Below, in pieces: positions 27,197 to 34,245 of a DNA stretch of 64,000 nt. Source of the stretch: Rhodovarius crocodyli (GTDB lineage: Bacteria > Pseudomonadota > Alphaproteobacteria > Acetobacterales > Acetobacteraceae). The position numbers and the translations under genes were made by a program. The stretch lies in assembly GCA_945901085.1 (NCBI GenBank), contig CAMDJV010000015.1:1-64000 (forward strand). Reading direction: 5' to 3'. The stretch's first letter is position 1, and each line of letters starts with the position of its first letter. Below the pieces are notes generated by a model that ran no database searches, was not told the origin of the DNA, and saw nothing but the letters and a program-made list of their open reading frames with translations.

Positions 27197-27988
27197 ATGG
27201 CGCTCTCAGCTCTTGAACGCATCCGCCTCGATAAGGCCGCAGTAGATGAAGGCTTTGGCCTGCGGCGTCCCGATGATGGTGATTGGCTCGCCTACGACAG
27301 CCTCGGCGCTCCGGCCTCGATACGGCTGACCTATTTTGACCAACGCTACCTGATTGGCGTCAACCATCCGGGCGCAGCGGTTGATCTCGTCCAACGTTGG
27401 ACGAAATGGACAGATTACAATTCGCTCGCCGCCCCCGCTGACTTCACGGTGTTTGCTGTATCCGACACCGAGCCTCTTCATCATCTGATCCGTGAAATCT
27501 GGCGGCTTGCCCGCTCACTGCCGATCGAGCCTCTGAGAGTCTTTGAAGCTGAAACCCGCAACCTGCCGCGCACGACGGAAGCGGAGCGTATGGTTGTCCA
27601 GCGAGTTGGGCAGAATGTCTTCCGTGATGCTCTAATGATCTATTGGGGCGGCTGTTGCGCCGTTACCGGACTCTCCGAGCCACGCCTCCTGCGTGCCAGC
27701 CACATAAAGCCATGGGCCAAATGCGAAACCGATGCAGAGCGGCTGGACGTCTACAATGGTCTTCTCCTCGCCGCCCACCTTGACGCCGCTTTCGATGCCG
27801 GTTTGATCTCGTTCTCGGATGAAGGTGAAATACTTTTCGCTGAGCGATTCAAAATCATTGACCGGGAGGCTTCAGGTATTTCTAACGGGATGAAGTTGGC
27901 TCGAATCTCCACCGATCACAAGTTACGTCTAAGTTGGCACCGAGATAATCTCTTGTCAGGGTCCGCAGCCTCTGGGTTGCCGTTATGA
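27197..27988 (+). CDS. HNH endonuclease of the defence operon
   Basis: The 263-residue protein has an uncharacterised N-terminal half (a mixed fold with TYFDQRYLIGVNHPGAAVDL). Its C-terminal HNH_2-type domain starts near residue 153: CCAVTGLSEPRLLRASHIKP, then YNGLLLAAHLDAAFDAGLIS near 189-208. SHIKPW with the following Asn and His supply the metal site. A GGGGGG ribosome site lies before the start, a few bases after the methylase stop. DISARM normally carries the PLD nuclease DrmC, so this HNH enzyme may fill the effector role; that is a proposal. It could also be a type II-like restriction enzyme paired with the methylase. Confidence 0.8.
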   Translation: MALSALERIRLDKAAVDEGFGLRRPDDGDWLAYDSLGAPASIRLTYFDQRYLIGVNHPGAAVDLVQRWTKWTDYNSLAAPADFTVFAVSDTEPLHHLIREIWRLARSLPIEPLRVFEAETRNLPRTTEAERMVVQRVGQNVFRDALMIYWGGCCAVTGLSEPRLLRASHIKPWAKCETDAERLDVYNGLLLAAHLDAAFDAGLISFSDEGEILFAERFKIIDREASGISNGMKLARISTDHKLRLSWHRDNLLSGSAASGLPL

Positions 27989-28890
27989 GAGCTCGGTCAA
28001 TCAATATTTTTCTGCTCGACGGAGACCCAGATGGCATTAGGGTCGCGCAGATTTCTATGTCGACGATTCAAGCCATCGCTTTCCGTAAGCTGCAAATGAA
28101 GCAGGTCCGCACCACCTTTCCAGAACTTGCACGCCCGGGTGTCTATATCCTGCTGGGGTTTGACGAGACCCAACCAGACCGGCTCTTGGCATATATCGGT
28201 GAGAGCGAATGCGTTGCGGACCGGCTGCAATTCCATGCCGGCAATGATAAGGGGAAAGATAGCAAGACTTTCTGGGTCGAGACCATTGCTATGGTCAGCA
28301 AGGATGAGAACCTCACCAAATCGCACGCGCGTTATGTTGAGGCTCGTCTTATTGCAGACGCAGGCATGAATCCTCGCTGGAAACTGCAGAACACGCAGAA
28401 GGCGGGCGAGGAAGGCAAACTCCCACTTCAAGATCGCTCGGCTATGGAAGAGTTTATCGATCAGACGAAAACGCTCGTCGGGGCGCTTGGCTGTGACCTA
28501 TTTAAGGTCATCGTGAGCCCGCCCAAACCCACTGACACGGTCGCATGCTTGCCGGATGGCCTTTTGTTTGAGTTTAAAGGGGCAGGGTTCGCAGCGCATA
28601 TGATGGTCACAGCAAGTGGTGAAATAGTAGTTACGAACGGGTCTCGCGCCCGGCTGAGGTCGACCCCGACGGTACCTAAGGGCACGGCGGCACTTCGCGC
28701 TAACTTGGTGGCTAGCGGGGTCCTGTCAGCGCAGCAAGACGCTCTGGTATTTTCAAAGAATTATATGTTTCCGTCGGTATCGTCCGCCGCCGCTGCCGTG
28801 TATGGGGGCAGTGCGAACGGTCGCATATCATGGCGCCTGCCTGATGGTCGAACATACGCTGATTGGGAAGAGAGGCAGAACTCTCCGTAG
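27985..28890 (+). CDS. GIY-YIG nuclease with DUF4357 C-terminal domain
   Basis: The 301-residue protein overlaps the HNH gene (ATGA). It shows a GIY-YIG core: GVYILLGF near 51 and AYIGESECVADRL near 70 (the second YIG-like strand and basic residue), with Glu in VEARLIADAG near 121 as the metal ligand. A linker follows, and the end (about 243-298) is a DUF4357 domain, with LVASGVLSAQQDALVF and ISWRLPDGRTYADW. Proteins of this build are found as stand-alone genes or with restriction systems; the nuclease activity is expected but not shown for this one. It closes the operon. Confidence 0.75.
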   Translation: MRARSINIFLLDGDPDGIRVAQISMSTIQAIAFRKLQMKQVRTTFPELARPGVYILLGFDETQPDRLLAYIGESECVADRLQFHAGNDKGKDSKTFWVETIAMVSKDENLTKSHARYVEARLIADAGMNPRWKLQNTQKAGEEGKLPLQDRSAMEEFIDQTKTLVGALGCDLFKVIVSPPKPTDTVACLPDGLLFEFKGAGFAAHMMVTASGEIVVTNGSRARLRSTPTVPKGTAALRANLVASGVLSAQQDALVFSKNYMFPSVSSAAAAVYGGSANGRISWRLPDGRTYADWEERQNSP

Positions 28891-29182
28891 GCTCCCGATC
28901 CCTACAATTTTAACGCCTCTTTTTGATCACAGCGCCCCTCGCACGGCGAGAGGGATCCGAAATGTACGGACTTCGCACGCTGAATAACCGTTCAATATCA
29001 ATCGCTTAAAGTTGCGTACTAAAATTGCAAAGTCAGGAGCTTTGGAGACAACGGGGCTGAGAGAGACCAAAACTGTGTTTCTGGCGCTTGCAGCAGTCAG
29101 GAGGTTTGCGTCGAGAAGCCCGCGTTTCCTGGGCTTTTCAGCGGTCCCGAATGGGCGGGGAGACTGTTGGGATGGTGGGGAT

Positions 29183-29264
29183 TGGCGGACCGACTGGGAT
29201 TCGAACCGAGACTACGTCGAAGATTTGAGACGAAGAGCTGTTCGCCATAAGCCAAACCCTGTCC
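29183..29264 (-). pseudogene. tRNA-like remnant, possible attachment site
   Basis: This 82-base minus-strand segment ends in an encoded CCA. It has an acceptor GGACAGG/TCGGTCC with one mismatch, a D arm GTTTG/CGAAC with an 8-base loop, and a T arm with GGTTCGAATCC (one mismatch in the stem). The anticodon arm does not fold in a standard 5-bp/7-base form, so I cannot assign an amino acid. A tRNA remade by integration or deletion, at the right side of the A/T-rich island, is the likely explanation. The surrounding interval 28891-29367 holds no gene. Confidence 0.35.
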
Positions 29265-29290
29265 CCGCATCCCCTTTGACCGAACTCAAG

Positions 29291-29320
29291 AACGCCTCGG
29301 CAACATTGCCGGGGCGTTTT
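29291..29320 (+). terminator. Rho-independent terminator
   Basis: A 13-bp stem (AACGCCTCGGCAA paired with TTGCCGGGGCGTT, one T-G pair) with a very short loop is followed by a T run. The T run lies on the plus strand, so it ends rightward transcription, most likely from the defence operon. Confidence 0.75.
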
Positions 29321-29367
29321 CGCGTTTGGGCAAGCCGCAAAACGTTGAAGGCTGCCGCGCTGAGGTG

Positions 29368-30330
29368 CTATTCTGCAAGCACACCCATGGCGGCGATAAG
29401 CTCCTGATACTTAGCCGTCTCGCCCCGGATCATTTCACCCAGCGCGTTGCCCACCAACCCCTCGCCGCGCACTACACCCAGGCTATTGGCGAAGGACACG
29501 AATTCGGGCTGCCACAGTGCCTTCTGAACGGCTGCGGCGATAGCCTCCCGCAAGCCCGCCGCCAGGCCGCGCGGCGCCAGCAGGACCCACCAACTGGTCA
29601 TGTTCATCGGTCCATATCCCAGTTCTTCTAGCGTCGGCACCGCCAATGCCGCCACCTGCGCCGGCGTCGTCACCGCCAGTGCCAATGGGCGGATTTGCGC
29701 CGATTGCAGGAAGGGGCTGGCCGGGATGATGCCCTCGAAGATCACATCGATGGTACCGGCCATCAGATCAGCCAGCGCCGGTGCGCTGCCGCGATACGGA
29801 ACGTGCTGCATCTCGATTCCAGCGCGCTTGGCGAAGAGCGCGGCGGCCAGATGCTGCACGCTGCCCGGCCCCGTCGAGCCATAGGTCACCCCCCCCGGCC
29901 GGGCACGGGCGGCGGCGACTAGGCCGGCGATGTCGGCGATCGGAGCATCCTTACGCACCACCACCACATGCGATTGCGATGCGACCATGGAAACGGGGGT
30001 GAAATTCGAAGCCTTCGCCCCATCCACCCCGCGCAGCACGAGTGGCGCCAGCACCACCGTGTTAATGTTGCCCATGAACAGCGTGTGGCCATCAGGGGAG
30101 GCGCGGGCCACGCCGATGGCTGCCAGCGTGCCATTGGCGCCCGAGCGATTCTCCACGATCACCGGCCGGGCCCAGTCGCGTTGCAACTCGCGGCTCAACC
30201 TGCGGGCGACGATGTCAGTGCCGCCGCCAGCCGGATAACCATCGACGATCAACACCGAGCGGTCCGGAAACGCCCAAGCGGGGGCTAAGGGCAAGGCGGC
30301 CAAGCCGATAGCCGCGCGGCGGTGGATCAT
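29368..30330 (-). CDS. Bug/TctC-family extracytoplasmic solute receptor
   Basis: The 320-residue protein has a short signal peptide (MIHRRAAIGLAALPLAPAWA) and a Bug receptor body: VDGYPAGGGTDIVARRLSRE, then VIVENRSGANGTLAAIGVAR, VTYGSTGPGSVQHLAAALF, MQHVPYRGSAPALADLMAG and a C-terminal LGEMIRGETAKYQELI. Bug receptors bind carboxylates and similar small molecules in the periplasm, often without a dedicated permease nearby. A strong GGAGGAG ribosome site precedes the ATG at 30330. No TctAB permease genes are seen, so its transporter partner is unknown. Confidence 0.9.
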   Translation of the reverse strand: MIHRRAAIGLAALPLAPAWAFPDRSVLIVDGYPAGGGTDIVARRLSRELQRDWARPVIVENRSGANGTLAAIGVARASPDGHTLFMGNINTVVLAPLVLRGVDGAKASNFTPVSMVASQSHVVVVRKDAPIADIAGLVAAARARPGGVTYGSTGPGSVQHLAAALFAKRAGIEMQHVPYRGSAPALADLMAGTIDVIFEGIIPASPFLQSAQIRPLALAVTTPAQVAALAVPTLEELGYGPMNMTSWWVLLAPRGLAAGLREAIAAAVQKALWQPEFVSFANSLGVVRGEGLVGNALGEMIRGETAKYQELIAAMGVLAE

Positions 30331-30923
30331 AGCGAACTCCTCCGCTCACAAACAAATTTGCCTTACGCGGAGGTTAATACACCATTTTCGTCTAGATGGT
30401 AGGTCTGGGAGGTTAGGGTAATTATCGGCGCTCAACCCGCCGATCAGCACATCCGCCAGCACCGGACCGATCTGCCTCACCGCCACGGCCTGACCCTCAT
30501 GGCTCACATTCCTCCCCGCCGGACCAAGCGCCGCCGCCCCGGCCGAGATCGCTGATGCGCTTCGCCCTGCTCGGCTAGGCCGGACCGAGGGACAGAAAGG
30601 CATTGTCGGTGACGACCCACCCGATAACGATCAATGGGATATGTGGGTGACCTGCCGCGGCGGGCCTGCAGCAAAGTCTGGAGCCGTTTCACGGAGAGCG
30701 AAGGCGATGAAACGGCCCTTGCCTTTGTTTTACGGCATTTTCCAAACTGCCTTGCCGAGCCGCAAGGCTTGAACATGTTCTAGCGGGAGCAAGCCCATTC
30801 AACGATCTGGAATATTTTCAGAACAATTTACACGCTCTCTATCCTTGTGAAATTTTGAAAATAACGATTAATAAACGTGATTATGGGCGGTCAGCATGTC
30901 CGCCATGTGCGAAGGAACGCGTC
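30331..30923. other. Intergenic region with a possible gene remnant
   Basis: No full gene is visible. On the minus strand, 30396-30530 translates to GPAGRNVSHEGQAVAV and following residues, which faintly resembles the C-terminal GxSHxxxE region of M20/hydantoinase-type amidases. If real, it is a short leftover. A 10-base palindrome GAACATGTTC lies at 30771-30780. The part after 30780 is A/T-rich and probably holds the promoter of the ATP-grasp gene. Confidence 0.3.
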
Positions 30924-31895
30924 ATGTCCCAGATATACGTCATTCATGAGAACCCCTCTTGGCTGGCCCCGCTGGCGGAGGCGCTGAGCGCAGAAGCGCT
31001 GCCATGGACCGAGTGGTTCATGCACAATGGCAGCTTCGACCTCGCCGCGCCGCCGCCAGAGGGCGTGTTTTACAATCGGATGAGTGCCTCATCTCACACG
31101 CGCGATCATAGATTTTCGGCAGAGCTGACTGCCGGCGTGCTTGCCTGGCTCAAGCGCTGGGGCCGCATCGTGGTTAACGGGCCCGCAGCGCTCGACCTAG
31201 AGATCAGCAAGGTGCGCCAGTATGCGGCGCTGGAAGCGTCGGGCCTGCGCACGCCGCGCACTATCATGGTGGCCGGGCGTGACCAGATCGTACCAGCCGC
31301 CTTTGCACATTTTGCCGGTGAGCCGGTGATCCTCAAGCCCAATCGCGGCGGCAAGGGTCTTGGCGTCCAACTCTTCCACACTCTTGAGGGTCTGAAGGAG
31401 CATGTGGAGAGCGACAGCTATATCGAGCCAGTAGATGGTATCCAACTCCTTCAAACCTATGTGCGCGCCCCTCGTCCTGTGGTCACGCGGGCCGAATTCA
31501 CCGGCCGGCGCTTCACCTATGCCGTGGAGGTGGATACGAGCGAGGGTTTTGAACTTTGCCCGGCTGATGTCTGCGCCATCGGCGAGTTGGCCTGCCCAGT
31601 GGGAGAGGTCTCTGGCAAGCCCGTGCATAAGTTCACCATCGTGGAGGGTATCGATGCGCGTCTGCGCAGCCAGCTCGAGGCGTTCCTGGAGCGGGCCGGG
31701 GTGGATGTGGCCGGCATCGAGTTCATCATCGGCGAGGACGGCCAGCCCCTGGTCTACGACGTGAACACCAACACCAATTATAATCCCGAGGCCGAAGCTC
31801 GCGCAGGCATAGCCGGCACACCGCGCTCGGGGATGGGAGCACTGGCGGCTTATCTGGGTAGGCGTCTGGCAGAGCCTCGGTCCCGCGCCGCCTGA
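30924..31895 (+). CDS. ATP-grasp ligase (RimK-like)
   Basis: The 323-residue protein from the ATG at 30924, preceded by AAGGAA, has an ATP-grasp layout. An N-terminal Rossmann-like part contains FYNRMSASSHTRDH. The ATP-binding lysine region EPVILKPNRGGKGLGVQLF lies near residue 134. The metal-binding end is AGIEFIIGEDGQPLVYDVNT near 272, with Asn-Thr-Asn following. The pattern resembles RimK/LysX-type enzymes that join an amino acid or small acid to a carboxylate. The substrate cannot be told from sequence. No carrier-protein or peptide gene lies next to it. The upstream extension to 30855 is not needed. Confidence 0.75.
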   Translation: MSQIYVIHENPSWLAPLAEALSAEALPWTEWFMHNGSFDLAAPPPEGVFYNRMSASSHTRDHRFSAELTAGVLAWLKRWGRIVVNGPAALDLEISKVRQYAALEASGLRTPRTIMVAGRDQIVPAAFAHFAGEPVILKPNRGGKGLGVQLFHTLEGLKEHVESDSYIEPVDGIQLLQTYVRAPRPVVTRAEFTGRRFTYAVEVDTSEGFELCPADVCAIGELACPVGEVSGKPVHKFTIVEGIDARLRSQLEAFLERAGVDVAGIEFIIGEDGQPLVYDVNTNTNYNPEAEARAGIAGTPRSGMGALAAYLGRRLAEPRSRAA

Positions 31896-31917
31896 TCAGC
31901 CTCTGCCAGAGCTTCAT

Positions 31918-32009
31918 CCGTTCAAACGAAACCGTTTGAGCGGATAAAGATGAACGACAATCAAAATCTTAGAGCCTGTGGAGTGAGCCCTTGCGAACGA
32001 AACAGGCTC
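31918..32009 (+). repeat. Two-hairpin interspersed repeat, copy A
   Basis: Hairpin 1 is CCGTTCAAAC/GTTTGAGCGG with a 6-base loop (31918-31943). After a 28-base spacer, hairpin 2 is GAGCCTGT/ACAGGCTC (31972-32009) around GAGCCCTTGCGAACG. The same architecture recurs inverted at 37195-37287. Confidence 0.7.
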
Positions 32010-32114
32010 CCAGGCGAGGCCGCCCGCTTTCCCGGTCAGGTCACGCAGGGGCGCAGAATCTTCCCCCCTTGGAGCGCATCATCGGCGACGCGGCATGAGC
32101 GGCTGCATTTTTAT

Positions 32115-32201
32115 ATCTCGGCCATTCCAGGAGGGGTCTTGGCGCTGTCGGTGCACGGCTTCAATCTGATCGGCGATGCGTTGAGCCCGCGCCAGCGCTG
32201 A
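32115..32201 (+). pseudogene. Remnant of a DppC-type ABC permease C-terminus
   Basis: The frame ending at the TGA at 32199 reads ISAIPGGVLALSVHGFNLIG then DALSPRQR. That is the usual final helix and tail of dipeptide ABC permeases (FPG.a..l.v..fNl.GD.lrd.ldPr). Nothing upstream continues the gene; sequence of copy A of the two-hairpin repeat lies about 100 bases before it. A deletion or insertion probably removed the rest of the gene. Confidence 0.55.
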
Positions 32202-32215
32202 GCAGGAGAATCTCC

Positions 32216-32752
32216 ATGGCCCGTGTGCGTTCCATCCCCTCCGAGGAGCTGACCCCCGACCTCACCGCGATCTACGAGGAATTCGCTGGCGCCTATGGCC
32301 CCTTCCGCAACCAGGTGGCGGTCATCGCGCATGTGCCGGCGGCGTTGCGCCACCTCATGCCCATGCTGATGGAGCTGCGCGCGGCCAAGACGTTGCCGAA
32401 GCGCTACCTGGAGATCGCCATCATCACCGTCTCCAAGCTCAATGCCTGCCATTACTGCGTTGGCCACCACACGCCCTTCCTGACCGCCGAGGGGCTTTCG
32501 GCCGCGGCGGTGGAGCGGCTGCTGGAGCCCGACAACCCCGAACTGGACGAGACCGACCGGCTGGTGATCGACTACGCGAAAGTGGCCTGGGAGACGCCCA
32601 ACCGCGTGCCGGCAAAACTTTTCACGGCGCTGCGGGCGGTGTTTTCCGAGGCGCAGATCGTGGAGCTGACCCTGCGCATCACCCTGTGCGGCTTTTTCAA
32701 CCGCTTCAATGATGCGCTGGGGATCGAGGAAGAAGAGGAAGCGCTGGCCTGA
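32216..32752 (+). CDS. AhpD/carboxymuconolactone decarboxylase-like protein
   Basis: The 178-residue helical protein carries the CxxC redox motif in KLNACHYCVGHHTPFL near residue 76, with the usual following His. This is the AhpD/CMD alkylhydroperoxidase core (VSKLNAC.YCVGHHT). A further helix reads DRLVIDYAKVAWETPNRVP. Members reduce peroxides or act as disulfide redox partners. It shares a 1-base stop/start overlap with the YeeE-like gene and heads the sulfur-oxidation cluster, which suggests a thiol redox job for sulfur intermediates (inference). AGGAG precedes the start. Confidence 0.8.
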   Translation: MARVRSIPSEELTPDLTAIYEEFAGAYGPFRNQVAVIAHVPAALRHLMPMLMELRAAKTLPKRYLEIAIITVSKLNACHYCVGHHTPFLTAEGLSAAAVERLLEPDNPELDETDRLVIDYAKVAWETPNRVPAKLFTALRAVFSEAQIVELTLRITLCGFFNRFNDALGIEEEEEALA

Positions 32753-33876
32753 TGCGGATTGCGTTCGGCGCGGCCCTGGTCCTGCTCGGCGCGGCCTGGC
32801 TGCTCGCGGGTCAGGGTTGGCGGCCAGCTACCTTGTGGCTGCTGGGCGCGGCGCTGGGCTTGTCGCTTTTCCATGCCAGCTTCAGCTTTGCCGGCGCCTT
32901 CCGGCGGCTGCTGGCCGAGCGGCAGGGTAGCGGCCTTCGGGCGCAACTCGTGATGCTGGCCTTGGCGCTGCTGCTCTTCCAGCCCGCATTGCTGGCGGGC
33001 GAGGTGCTGGGCCAGCCGGTGCGCGGCTTCGTCTTTCCGATCGGCTGGGCGCTGCTGCTGGGCGCCTTCCTGTTCGGCATTGGCATGCAGCTGGGCGGTG
33101 GCTGCGGTTCGGGCACGCTGTTCACCGCGGCGGGCGGTCGGGATGGCCGAATGTGGATCACGCTCTTCGCCTTCGTCGCCGGCGCCACCCTGGCCGCCTG
33201 GGATGGCGAGCGCTGGATGGCCTGGCCCGCCCTGCCCGGCCAACGCCTGGGCGAAGGCTGGGCCATATTGCCGCTCAGCCTGACCGGGCTGGCATTGGTC
33301 TGGGCCGCCATGCGCTGGTGGGAGGGCGCGCAGGCAGATCCCCTGGCCTGGCGCGGTGGCGATGTGCTGCGCGGGCCCTGGCCGCTGCTGTGGGGTGCGG
33401 TGGCGCTGGCGGTACTGAACTTCGCCACACTGCTCCTGGCTGGGCGCCCCTGGGCCATCACCGCCGCCTTTCCACTCTGGGGCTCGCAACTCGTCGAGTC
33501 CCTGGGCTGGGACGACCCGGCCTTCTGGGCCTTCTGGGAAGACCCGACCCGCAGCGAGGCGCTGCTTCGCCCGGTGCTGTCCGACCGGACCACGCTGATG
33601 GATCTCGGCCTTATGGCCGGGGCCCTGCTGGCTGCGGGCCTCGCCGGTCGGCGTGGATGGTGGACGCTGCCGGCGTTGCGCCCGGCCCTGGCCTCGCTCT
33701 GCGGCGGGCTTCTGCTTGGCTATGGCGCGGTGCTGGGCTCGGGCTGCAATATCAGCGCGTTCTTTGGCGGCATCGCCTCGGGCAGCCTTCATGGCTGGGT
33801 GTGGATCATCCCAGCACTTCTGGGCAATGCGGTGGGGCTGCGGTTGCGACCGGCCTTTGGGCTTTCGCGGGCCTGA
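32752..33876 (+). CDS. YeeE/YedE (TsuA-like) sulfur-compound transporter
   Basis: The 374-residue membrane protein has about ten hydrophobic segments and two copies of the YeeE motif: GMQLGGGCGSGTLFTAAGG near residue 110 and GAVLGSGCNISAFFGGIASG near 325. The Cys in each GxGC loop is the conserved one that passes thiosulfate or sulfur across the membrane in TsuA-type proteins. The position before fccAB and soxYZ fits uptake or movement of reduced sulfur. It follows the AhpD-like gene with overlapping codons. Substrate is inferred from family and context. Confidence 0.85.
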   Translation: MRIAFGAALVLLGAAWLLAGQGWRPATLWLLGAALGLSLFHASFSFAGAFRRLLAERQGSGLRAQLVMLALALLLFQPALLAGEVLGQPVRGFVFPIGWALLLGAFLFGIGMQLGGGCGSGTLFTAAGGRDGRMWITLFAFVAGATLAAWDGERWMAWPALPGQRLGEGWAILPLSLTGLALVWAAMRWWEGAQADPLAWRGGDVLRGPWPLLWGAVALAVLNFATLLLAGRPWAITAAFPLWGSQLVESLGWDDPAFWAFWEDPTRSEALLRPVLSDRTTLMDLGLMAGALLAAGLAGRRGWWTLPALRPALASLCGGLLLGYGAVLGSGCNISAFFGGIASGSLHGWVWIIPALLGNAVGLRLRPAFGLSRA

Positions 33877-33953
33877 TTGTGAATTGCGAATTTGACAGGA
33901 AAATTTAGGGGCATTAGCAACCCCCCTGTTCTTCGTCGCTGCAAGGATCCTCG

Positions 33954-34241
33954 ATGCGCCTGTTCATTCCCGCCATCGCCGCCCTGGTTCTGGCCGCCCC
34001 CGCCTGGGCCCAGAACGCACCGCTGGCGGCCCAGGCCTGTCTGAGCTGCCATGGCGCCAACGGCGCGGGCCAGGGCGGCGTGCCGGGCCTGGCGGGGCGG
34101 GACCGTGCCGAGCTGGTCGCGCTGATGGCCGCCTTCCGCGCCAATGAGCGCCCGGCCACCATCATGGGGCGCATTACCCGGGGCTATTCCGAGGCTGAGA
34201 TCGCCGCCTCGGCCGAATATTTTTCGCGCCAGGGGCGCTGA
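33954..34241 (+). CDS. fccA: Small c-type cytochrome, FccA-like subunit
   Basis: The 95-residue protein has a signal peptide (MRLFIPAIAALVLAAPAWA), a single haem site CLSCHG near residue 28, GQGGVPGLAGRDRAEL, and an axial Met candidate in PATIMGRITRGYS near 67. It is a minimal class I cytochrome as found with flavocytochrome c sulfide dehydrogenase. It lies five bases before the flavoprotein gene and would accept electrons from it in the periplasm. The name is given by context; the size matches single-haem FccA forms. Confidence 0.75.
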   Translation: MRLFIPAIAALVLAAPAWAQNAPLAAQACLSCHGANGAGQGGVPGLAGRDRAELVALMAAFRANERPATIMGRITRGYSEAEIAASAEYFSRQGR

Positions 34242-34245
34242 GGAT

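Noticed and set aside
29012-29407. A 131-codon plus-strand frame after the defence operon
   Set aside because: It runs through the tRNA-like sequence and the terminator and then into the Bug gene in antisense, so it is chance.
30771-30780. Palindrome GAACATGTTC as a possible LexA box
   Set aside because: Alphaproteobacterial LexA sites are usually GTTC-N7-GTTC, and the two-base spacing here does not fit the other known form either.
33153-33908. A long plus-strand frame (251 codons) inside the YeeE gene
   Set aside because: It is a GC-rich shadow frame; the YeeE frame has membrane segments and both conserved Cys loops.
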